The position numbers and the translations under genes are program-made. From the NCBI GenBank assembly GCA_016787375.1, contig JAEUUM010000148.1, positions 1 to 5,704 of the forward strand: DNA of 5,704 nucleotides, given 5' to 3'. Position 1 is the first letter of the stretch. Each line of letters opens with the position of its first letter. The DNA comes from Saprospiraceae bacterium (lineage in GTDB: Bacteria; Bacteroidota; Bacteroidia; Chitinophagales; Saprospiraceae). Shown piece after piece: positions 1 to 5,704 of this stretch. The notes under the pieces are model-generated. The model had not been told where the DNA came from and did no database searches. It worked only from the letters and a program-made list of their open reading frames with translations.

Positions 1-2665
1 AACTAAAATAGATTTATTTGTTTGTCTTTGTTCAACACACTCATGATCGGGATAATCATAAACAAAATTATAATTATTCGATTTTAAAATGGCTCTTGCA
101 AAATACACAGCCTGGCCATCTTCAAATGGGCATGACAATGCTATCCCTAATAAGGTATCTATTGCTCCAGTGGTTAAATCATCCAAATTTTTTATTTGCT
201 TGAGATAATACTGTCGTACCAATTTCTCATTGGTTTCATAAACTGTATTTGTAGTCCATGAATTTAAAACATTCAGAGCATCATTGATTATTGAAAGATT
301 ATTGCTAATCTTCATATTCTTTAGCGCTCCTCTTAACAACCTTAAAGAATCAATGCTATTGATCTTTCTACTTTTATCTAAAATTAGTGAAACATTCACA
401 TTGCTGGTACTGTTAATTTGCTCGTCAAGTGCCACTGTTAGGTTAAGTAAGGAATCAATAAGCCTATCATATTCAAGCTTTAAGGCTCTTAATGATGGTG
501 AATAAATCATTCCTTCATGAATCAAAGTTTCAACATTATAAAGTTTGCCTATGCCTGTATTTTCAAATTGTGAAACAAACTGAGTATAAATTGATCCTGA
601 ATACTGATCCGGATAAGCTTTGATGGTGCTGTATAATTTATATCTGCCATTCCATCCATCATAAGTTTGATCAGTAACAGGGAATAATTGTCCCGTTGCG
701 ATGCGATATTCTGTGTCACCGGTATTAATGATACCAAATATTGTTGGACAAGCAGGGGCTGGTTGATTGATGCAATTATTATTCCCAACAAACCACCAAG
801 GAGCTGATGTAGGTGTTGGATTTTGCGCAGAAATTGTGGGGTTTACAAAAAATCTATCAGTTGGACTATTAAAAACATTGGAATTGCCATTATAAGCTGC
901 ATCATTATAAAAGGCTGTTCCATTTAATACAGGCAGAAAAGTATTGGCTGTACACATTTGCTGTCCATAGTCAGCTGGATTATCTGCTGAAATACCTCTC
1001 CAATTTGATAAGAAAGAATTAGCGAACACGGCATCTGCAGTGGCGTTTGAGCCAAGTTTGTGCAGGGCTTGAAAACATCCCTGTATAGTATTGGTACAAT
1101 ATCTTATATTATTACTTGCTGCAGTATGTATACCACACCATATATTCCAGTTAACATAACCCGTTGACCCAAAAGCTGATGGATTAGGTGTTGCTAATAT
1201 GGTGTTATTTTGCACATTGTGAGGCAAAGCATTGTTATTTAAAAAAGAAAGACCCCAGCCTGCTACGAAGTTATTGTTTGTTCCACCCGTATTGGTAATA
1301 TTATTTTGGACGAAATTTCCATAACCTGAACTGTTCATATTAGAATAAAAAATACCATGATTGTTTCTGCCAAATGCAGGATTTCCATTTAATGGTGTCT
1401 CATTGATGCTTACGGTATTGAACCCTACCATCAGGTTATCGGTTGGGTTATTTGAACCGACAATCTCCATGGCTATACTATTGGGATTGGTCCCTGACAT
1501 ATTGATGGTGTTATTTTGCAAAATATTGTTGGTAGTTAATGTTTGGCCAGAACTTCTTTGTAAGAATATTCCATTTGAAACTCCAGTAGATCTGTTCTGG
1601 ATAAGATTTGAAGTGATATTAATATATTGTTCATTGGTATTAAAAATCGATCTAATTGCATTTGCAGTATTGTTACTAAAGTTGGTATTTCTAATATCCA
1701 ATTGGCTGTTTCTGGCATTGACACCATTCCCACATCTTCTGATTGTCTGTGTTAGTGAGGCACCATTTTGTATACCTGCAAAATTCAAATGACTTTCCCT
1801 TATTGTTAGTCCATTTAATCGTAACGTATCAAATATGCAATTTCTTACTGATATGATACTTTCATTATTGGCTACAATACCTGTTTCCATATTATCAAAC
1901 TGTGAAATAGCCGGTATCGAAAATGGTCCATTAGCAATGTTTGCTGGGTTTCCAAAAGCAACTGTGCATCCCTGGAAATCCATCCCTGATTGAGACCAAT
2001 TACCGGCAGGAAAGGCAGGTGACCATGATTGGCGTAAAATTGATGAACATGTAAATCTATTAAATGCAAATAAACCAAAAATAGGTGATTTACTATTCAG
2101 GTTTTTGATGCCGATATAATTTTTGTTTAATAGTACCGAGAACATATTCAAAATTGAATTTTCGTTGGTTGATATTACCGTATATGCATCTTCAATTGAA
2201 CAATTATTCAAGTCTATCCTAGCTTGATTATCCAAAATTATCCCTTTCCACAGTTTATCGCAACTAAATAAATCAGAAGAGCTAATGGTAAGTATTCTTG
2301 AATTCCGAACAAAAAAGCTTTTGCCATTTTCAAATTTTATAGCGCAATGCTCAAATGTAAACGACTTGTCAAATACTATGTCTCCTATTATATTGATATT
2401 TTGGTTCACATATTGATTTACAGGAAGATTGGTGGCAAGTGTAACATTTAAAGGATCACCAATAGTAATGAATTGTTTTTGCGCATGTTTTCCACAAAGG
2501 CCTTCTAAAGCCAAAGTGGGAGCCTGAGAAAAGGCTTGAAGAGAGAGAAAAATCAAAATAAGGGAACTTAATTTACCCCCCCCCCTTCAAAATTATATTG
2601 TTACAATAATTTAAAGAATTCATAAGCTTTCGCTCGGCTAAAAAGAATTTTTGTGGTGTTTTCAT
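1..2665 (-). CDS. Large exported beta-helix protein, probable T9SS cargo; 3' end off the left edge, start separated by a G10 frameshift
   Basis: I translated the minus strand by hand: one frame is open from 2586 to position 1 (862 codons, no stop). It begins with a signal-peptide core (LSSLILIFLSLQAFSQ, cleavage probably at AFS|QA) and continues into an Asn-, Ile- and Thr-rich region (about residues 75-555, numbering from the ATG at 2623 with the frame repaired) with recurrent QNNT/NNN steps, typical of right-handed parallel beta-helix (PbH1/NosD-like) surface proteins. Residues of about 615-874 are different: two Cys-Pro motifs and long amphipathic helices, ending near CPFEDGQAVYFARAIL (831-846). 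Such helical tails precede a T9SS sorting domain in large Bacteroidota proteins as far as I recall, but that domain would lie outside the window. ATG candidates are 2665 (MKTPQKFF) and 2623 (MNSLNYCNN); 2623 gives the more normal signal peptide. Both are out of frame with the body because of the ten-G run at 2576-2585. Ligand and enzymatic activity are unknown; beta-helices occur in lyases, adhesins and many uncharacterised proteins. Confidence 0.85.
2576..2585 (-). repeat. G10 homopolymer in the signal-peptide coding region
   Basis: Ten consecutive C on the plus strand are ten G in the coding sense. Reading from ATG 2665 or 2623, the frame goes AAG GGG GGG GGG TAA and stops at 2575-2573. The body frame is blocked on its upstream side by TGA at 2589-2587. 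Removing one G, or adding two, gives LKGGGKLSSLILIF and fuses the starts to the long frame. The rest of the window is A+T-rich and has no comparable G/C run, so the tract stands out. It may be a slippage-prone switch or a length error. Confidence 0.9.
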
Positions 2666-2716
2666 GTTGCACGATTTTTAGTTGTTATAATTAAAGTTTA
2701 GCTAAGTTAAGGGAAC

Positions 2717-2724
2717 CAAATTTA
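2717..2724 (-). promoter_or_regulatory. Bacteroidota-type -7 box (TAAATTTG) before the beta-helix gene
   Basis: On the minus strand the octamer TAAATTTG fits the Bacteroidota -7 consensus TAnnTTTG. It would place a transcript start near 2711, about 45 nt before ATG 2665 or 88 nt before ATG 2623. No clear TTTG -33 box is seen at the expected spacing, only T/A-rich sequence, and such octamers can arise by chance in this base composition. Confidence 0.3.
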
Positions 2725-2778
2725 AAATCAAAAATTATTTTATTAAAAATGACGAATTCGTTTTATAAAATGTAGTAC

Positions 2779-2883
2779 TCACTTCCCAACCAATACCTTT
2801 TTAGATACAAAACCACCCGTATCAAATTCTGCTGTAGCAATATTTGGGCAAGTGGGAAATAAGAAATGAAAACATCTTCCATG
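2779..2883 (-). pseudogene. Possible relic: last strands of a T9SS sorting domain
   Basis: A minus-strand frame of 34 codons, bounded upstream by TGA at 2886-2884 and ending with TGA at 2781-2779, reads through TAEFDTGGFVSKKVLVGK. This resembles the final two beta-strands of T9SS type A C-terminal domains: an alternating hydrophobic strand, a Gly turn, then a basic/hydrophobic end such as KKVLV plus one or two residues. There is no ATG and no PNP motif or earlier sorting-domain strand in frame, so if real it is a decayed 3' fragment of a lost gene. The segment is short and the match is by eye, so chance is possible. Confidence 0.3.
2864..2879. repeat. 16-bp direct repeat, left copy
   Basis: The plus-strand sequence AAATGAAAACATCTTC is identical to 3203-3218, with 339 bp between equivalent positions. 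On the minus strand it can fold as GAA-G-ATG, TTTT loop, CAT-TTC with one bulged G. This copy lies at the start of the putative sorting-domain relic. Confidence 0.8.
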
Positions 2884-3202
2884 TCAATTCATGGCTTCTT
2901 TACAGATATTAATCAGCACTTAGATAGCTGCTTTCAAGCTAATTAGAAGCTAAACGAAAGAAGTTGTTGTCGTACGGAAGCCTCGCAAACTTTAAAAGGG
3001 GAAAAGCAATACCCCAAAAATCAGGTATTTGTTAAAAGAGATATTGTATTCCAAATTAGATTTTTAATAGACATTAGCAAACGGTTTCCAGTTCTCATTA
3101 TGTCTGGTTTTTTTAAAATTATTCATTAAACCACCAATATATGATTGTATAGCCGTTTTGGCCGGAGGGATCATACCCCAAAACGGAAAGAATCATACAA
3201 AA
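2880..3202. mobile_element. Candidate small inserted element between 16-bp direct repeats
   Basis: This gene-free stretch is bracketed by perfect 16-bp direct repeats. It contains a 9-bp inverted repeat near its right end (3153-3186) and an unusually long stop-free plus-strand stretch (2947-3129, 60 codons without an ATG at its beginning). On the minus strand there is a 36-codon ATG frame (3174-3064). I recognise no protein in either. The ends show only weak inverted similarity (a shared TTCTTT), so a non-autonomous element or a repetitive intergenic sequence is a hypothesis. A simple duplication of the 16-mer is also possible. Confidence 0.2.
3153..3186. other. Stem-loop with perfect 9-bp stem
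   Basis: CCGTTTTGG (3153-3161) and CCAAAACGG (3178-3186) are exact reverse complements separated by 16 bases. It lies about 50 bp past the stop of the secreted lectin-fold gene, after another hairpin. There is no T-run on either side, so it is not a classical intrinsic terminator. It could protect the transcript 3' end or be the end of a repetitive element. Confidence 0.55.
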
Positions 3203-3226
3203 AAATGAAAACATCTTCTTTGTATG
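3194..3226 (-). terminator. Long imperfect hairpin just after the secreted-protein gene
   Basis: In the minus-strand transcript, CATACAAAGAA-G-ATG pairs with CATTTTTTTGTATG across a TTTT loop. This gives 14 pairs with one G-T pair and one bulged G, starting 9 nt after the TAA at 3238-3236. The 3' arm carries seven T in a row. The stem is A+T-rich and no T-run follows it, so it may be a weak terminator or a 3' stabilising structure rather than a strong intrinsic terminator. Its apex is the 16-bp sequence repeated at 2864-2879. Confidence 0.4.
3203..3218. repeat. 16-bp direct repeat, right copy
   Basis: This is identical to 2864-2879 and forms the apex of the hairpin that follows the secreted-protein gene. 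Flanking bases differ between the copies: only the right copy has the long flanking arms CATACAAA/TTTGTATG. Confidence 0.8.
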
Positions 3227-3235
3227 TGGCCGGGT

Positions 3236-4393
3236 TTATTGTTTGATAAACCTGATGAATTCTTTTTTCCCGGAGGCTGTTTCAATTTGCATAACATATA
3301 TACCCGGTATGAGATTTTGAACATCAATGCCTGGCTTGTTGTCTTGAAAAGATCCGGAAACCACTTGTGTACCCAGTATGCTGAAAATCGTGTAATCTTT
3401 GCCTGCCAGGTCGAGCATTGTTATCACTTTTAATTTATCTGTTACAGGATTAGGTACGATCATGATTTTATTACCTGTTTTTCTATTCTCTGCGGAGCTT
3501 GTTTTACAGCTACAGGAAATTGTATTGGTGCTGATCACAATGTTATCAAAATAGCGTTCCTGCTCAACCGGTGATCCGCTGTTCCAATAATTTTCGAAAA
3601 AAACTGCATTTATATGCATATTATTCGGGTCATTGTTCCAAGTACTGTGCCAATCGAGATTGGTTGAAGACGCTTGCAATGTATCATTGATCCAAAATTC
3701 AAATATACCATCTTTTTCCCCCGGTGTATTTAGCTTGACATGACCTACAACACAATACCATTTTCCGGAATTTTCGGTGCTGAAAATTTCAATATTGCCG
3801 GGCTTAAATCCCAGCCATCGCAAATTTGGAAAATCGTTGTATTTAGTGGATTTTAATTTGCCATCCAACCCAATACCACTTGCCGGGTCCATACCTAAAA
3901 ACACTTTATTGCTTCCTCCAGCCCATAAGTGTGCCATCATCCCTTCAGCCCAATTGCTGTTGGCCAGGCACAAGGCACGACTTAATTTATCAGGTCCGTT
4001 TCCAGTCCAACCTGGTTGAGATTTTACATCCATTCTCCAATAAATTTCATCAAAATCTTCATCAGGTGAAGATGCATTTTTACCGATATAACCATCTGGA
4101 GTTTTACCAAAAGATTTTGATAAAGAACCGGCACCAACTTCTCCGGTTTGCCATCTTACCCGCATACCAAAACTACTATCTCTTCCTACATTCTGCATTC
4201 GAATAAAATCACCGGCATTGTTGTTGTACTCAAAGTATTTTTTATCAAATGGAATATCTTGCTCAAAATCATCACAAAAAATAGTACCAGGTGGTGCGTC
4301 ATCACAACTGAAACATTGGGCAGATAAATAGAAACCTTGGGTCATTAGAGTGACCATAAAGAAAAAAAGAATAGCGATTATTTTGTTTTTCAT
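3236..4393 (-). CDS. Secreted lectin/polysaccharide-lyase-like protein with T9SS type A sorting domain
   Basis: A complete gene of 385 residues. Residues 1-25 are a signal peptide (MKNK, then a long hydrophobic core, cleavage near LSA|Q), which supports the ATG at 4393. Residues of about 36-290 form one domain: it opens with FCDDFE, contains EIYWRMDVKSQPGW (117-129), HLWAGG (155-160), KWYCVVGHVKLNTPG (211-225) and FEFWIND (231-237), and closes with ERYFDNIVIS (279-288). This layout, with a DDFE opening and an F-D-N-hydrophobic last strand, is that of concanavalin-like jelly-roll domains of the LamG/polysaccharide-lyase type. A carbohydrate-binding or lyase role is therefore inferred; catalytic residues cannot be assigned. 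Residues 310-385 are a T9SS type A domain (IMIVPNPVTDKL, LGTQVVSG, LIPGIYVMQIET, basic end KQ), so the mature protein should cross the outer membrane and be surface-attached or released. Cys pairs C27/C30 and C294/C296 flank the domain. The gene is separated by 97 bp from the upstream transporter and has its own promoter-like box. Confidence 0.93.
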   Translation of the reverse strand: MKNKIIAILFFFMVTLMTQGFYLSAQCFSCDDAPPGTIFCDDFEQDIPFDKKYFEYNNNAGDFIRMQNVGRDSSFGMRVRWQTGEVGAGSLSKSFGKTPDGYIGKNASSPDEDFDEIYWRMDVKSQPGWTGNGPDKLSRALCLANSNWAEGMMAHLWAGGSNKVFLGMDPASGIGLDGKLKSTKYNDFPNLRWLGFKPGNIEIFSTENSGKWYCVVGHVKLNTPGEKDGIFEFWINDTLQASSTNLDWHSTWNNDPNNMHINAVFFENYWNSGSPVEQERYFDNIVISTNTISCSCKTSSAENRKTGNKIMIVPNPVTDKLKVITMLDLAGKDYTIFSILGTQVVSGSFQDNKPGIDVQNLIPGIYVMQIETASGKKEFIRFIKQ

Positions 4394-4410
4394 AGAAAAC
4401 AGTCCGGTGA

Positions 4411-4425
4411 TGAAGTTTTACTTCA
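4411..4425 (-). other. Small leader hairpin before the secreted-protein start
   Basis: TGAAGT and ACTTCA form a perfect 6-bp stem with a 3-base loop, 17 nt upstream of the ATG at 4393 and inside the predicted 5' leader. It is small enough to be chance, and no conserved riboswitch is recognised. Confidence 0.3.
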
Positions 4426-4440
4426 CTAAGGTAAATATTT

Positions 4441-4448
4441 CAAAATTA
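4441..4448 (-). promoter_or_regulatory. Bacteroidota-type -7 box (TAATTTTG) before the secreted-protein gene
   Basis: The minus-strand octamer TAATTTTG matches TAnnTTTG. A partial -33 element (ATTGA, from about 4476) lies a little over 20 bp upstream. Transcription would begin near 4435 and give a leader of about 40 nt. The position between a finished upstream gene and a start codon supports it, so the secreted protein may be transcribed independently of the transporter. Confidence 0.45.
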
Positions 4449-4493
4449 ATGTTTTTTCCATTGATTTGACTTCAATAAAATATGTAATTTATA

Positions 4494-5704
4494 TCAAGCA
4501 AATTCAGATTTGGTTTGACGATTTGGGATTTTAACCTTTAAAATAATCGCAATTCCCAACATAAAAAAAACACCCAGAGTTAAAACGCTGTTGCGCATAC
4601 CTCCCGTAAGATTTTCAATAAAACCGAACGAAAATGTACCCAAAACTATTGCCAGTTTTTCAAGGACATCATAAAAACTAAAATAGCTGGTGGTATCATG
4701 CAAATCCTGAGGTAATAATTTCGAATACGTTGATCTTGAAAGCGATTGAATTCCTCCCATAACCATTCCCACTGCCACAGCAACAAGGTAAAACTGCCAT
4801 TTGGCCTGAACGGCATAAGCTGCCACACATATCAAACACCAAACCAACAGCATAAAAATCAAACTGAATTTATTTCCTCTAAGTTTTGAAAGATGAGCAA
4901 AAGTGTACGCACCGCCAATGGCCACCAGTTGCAAAATTATGATCAAAGCTATCAGTTCTGATGCAGGAAACTTTAATTCTACATCTGCAAAAGTTGATGC
5001 CATATACAACACAGTTTGAACACCTGCACTGTAACAGAAAAATGCCAATAAAAACGTTCTGATGTTTTTATGACTTTTAAGTTCTTCCCATACCTTGGCA
5101 ATTTCCTTAAAGCCTTTTGTTAAAACATTTGAACCAATAGCGGTTTTTCTATCCTTCGGTAGATACTTAAATGTTATTTGTGAAAACCCAATCCACCACA
5201 TTCCCACCATTACAAATGCTATTCTTGCAGGCAAACCTGCTGTGGTAATCCCAAAAAATTCGGGTTTCAAGATAATTGCCAGATTTATCAGAAGTAGCAG
5301 TACACTTCCCACATAACCATAAGCAAAACCTTTTGCGCTTACTTTGTCATATTGATCTTCAGTTGCTATTTCAGGAAGATAAGAATTGTAAAAAACCAAT
5401 CCCCCTGCAAAACCAATTGTAGCTAAAATAAAAGCACCGGCACCAAGGTACAACTGCCCCATACCCTTGAAGTAAAACAAAGCAATACAAGCTGTGGCCC
5501 CAACCATCGTAAATGATCTCAAAAACAATTTTTTCCGACCGCTCGAATCAGCAATACCCGACAAGGCCGGAGAGCATATCGCAATGATAATATATGCCAT
5601 AGATATGGAATAAGCATACATAGAGCTGTTTGTCAAAGTAATGGAACCAATATGGATTTCAGGGTCAGTAACAGCCATAAAGTATTTCGGAAAAATGGCA
5701 GTGG
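4494..5704 (-). CDS. MFS transporter, UMF1/Atg22-like; N-terminus beyond the right edge
   Basis: An inner-membrane transporter of the major facilitator superfamily. The frame stays open past the ATG at 5678 to the window edge, reading TAIFPKYF before that Met. This is the end of TM1 in UMF1-type proteins, so 5678 is internal and the true start is outside. Numbering from that Met, the MFS loop motif GIADSSGRKK lies at 41-50, then FYNSYLPEIA (97-105), SAKGFAYGYVGS (114-125), GGIQSLSRSTYSKLLP (308-323) and FSFYDVLEKLAIVLG (333-347), all in the order typical of UMF1/Atg22-like permeases. About eleven hydrophobic spans are visible (near 19-39, 53-71, 76-96, 118-138, 150-168, 208-226, 240-262, 270-288, 295-311, 340-356, 364-382), giving 12 with the missing one. 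Yeast Atg22 exports amino acids from the vacuole. The bacterial substrate is generally unknown and should not be assumed. The frame is intact, and the TGA at 4496-4494 precedes the next gene by 100 bp. Confidence 0.93.
   Translation of the reverse strand, partial: TAIFPKYFMAVTDPEIHIGSITLTNSSMYAYSISMAYIIIAICSPALSGIADSSGRKKLFLRSFTMVGATACIALFYFKGMGQLYLGAGAFILATIGFAGGLVFYNSYLPEIATEDQYDKVSAKGFAYGYVGSVLLLLINLAIILKPEFFGITTAGLPARIAFVMVGMWWIGFSQITFKYLPKDRKTAIGSNVLTKGFKEIAKVWEELKSHKNIRTFLLAFFCYSAGVQTVLYMASTFADVELKFPASELIALIIILQLVAIGGAYTFAHLSKLRGNKFSLIFMLLVWCLICVAAYAVQAKWQFYLVAVAVGMVMGGIQSLSRSTYSKLLPQDLHDTTSYFSFYDVLEKLAIVLGTFSFGFIENLTGGMRNSVLTLGVFFMLGIAIILKVKIPNRQTKSEFA

Larger units (their letters stand above)
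2666..3235. other. 570-bp intergenic region without an intact gene
   Basis: Between the secreted-protein stop and the beta-helix start there is no convincing intact gene on either strand. The region holds two stem-loops near its right end, the 16-bp direct repeat pair, a possible sorting-domain relic near its left part and a TAnnTTTG box. Two short open stretches (plus 2947-3129, minus 3174-3064) overlap each other and have no recognisable family. The region is long and structured compared with the 97-bp gap on the other side of the secreted-protein gene, which suggests past insertion or gene loss. Confidence 0.6.

Noticed and set aside
18..791. Short frames on both strands at 18-203 (+), 284-505 (+) and 549-791 (-)
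   Set aside because: All are out-of-frame shadows of the large minus-strand gene, with no recognisable domain or start context.
1361..1792. Plus-strand open frame of 143 codons, hydrophobic translation
   Set aside because: It lies antisense inside the intact beta-helix coding frame. Its hydrophobic look is the reverse complement of Asn/Ile-rich codons (AAT/AAC become ATT/GTT).
2554..2556. TTG at 2556 as an in-frame start of the beta-helix gene, avoiding the G tract
   Set aside because: It would leave no basic N-region and only a fragment of the signal-peptide hydrophobic core, giving a poor export signal.
3224..3433. Plus-strand 69-codon frame
   Set aside because: It runs antisense through the conserved T9SS sorting domain and starts inside the 3' hairpin, so there is no support for a gene.
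3777..4206. Plus-strand frames 3777-4019 and 3880-4206
   Set aside because: They are antisense to the complete T9SS cargo gene, whose signal peptide, domain and sorting sequence explain this DNA.
4466..4493. A+T-rich imperfect dyad after the transporter stop as a terminator
   Set aside because: The stem is short, mismatched and entirely A/T, and no T-run follows on the minus strand.
5095..5316. Plus-strand 73-codon frame
   Set aside because: It is antisense within the transporter gene, which is intact and motif-rich here.
5676..5678. ATG at 5678 as the transporter start
   Set aside because: The frame continues upstream to the window edge with family-typical sequence (TAIFPKYF), and TM1 would otherwise be missing.

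Overview
The window looks like chromosomal DNA from a Bacteroidota bacterium, possibly of the Saprospiria/Chitinophagales side; the phylum is much safer than the lineage. The evidence is the low G+C content, a complete secreted protein that ends in a type IX secretion system (T9SS) type A sorting domain with a PNPV motif, the absence of Shine-Dalgarno-like sequences before the starts, and TAnnTTTG promoter-like boxes upstream of two genes. All recognisable genes lie on the minus strand, so transcription runs from the right edge to the left edge.

From right to left: (1) 5704-4494 is the 3' part of an MFS transporter of the UMF1/Atg22-like type, whose N-terminus lies beyond the right edge. (2) A 97-bp gap carries a promoter-like box and a small leader hairpin. 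(3) 4393-3236 is a complete 385-residue exported protein: signal peptide, lectin/polysaccharide-lyase-like beta-sandwich domain and T9SS sorting domain. (4) A gap of about 570 bp holds a long imperfect hairpin just after that stop codon, a second 9-bp-stem hairpin, a 16-bp direct repeat bracketing about 323 bp, and a short open frame that reads like the last strands of another T9SS sorting domain. (5) From 2665 or 2623 down to the left edge runs a very long exported protein with an Asn-rich right-handed beta-helix and a helical C-terminal region. Its end is outside the window.

The most notable point is a run of ten G (minus strand) at 2585-2576, inside the signal-peptide coding region of the large beta-helix gene. 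With ten G the only good ATG starts run into TAA directly after the tract. With nine or twelve G they join a frame that is open for the remaining 2.6 kb. This is either a contingency (phase-variation) tract caught in the OFF state, a disabled gene, or a sequencing/assembly length error.

Two of the three genes encode probable cell-surface or secreted T9SS cargo, and the third an inner-membrane transporter. The arrangement is compatible with polysaccharide or surface-polymer handling, but nothing in the sequence proves a functional link. No tRNA, rRNA, CRISPR array or recognisable transposase gene was seen.
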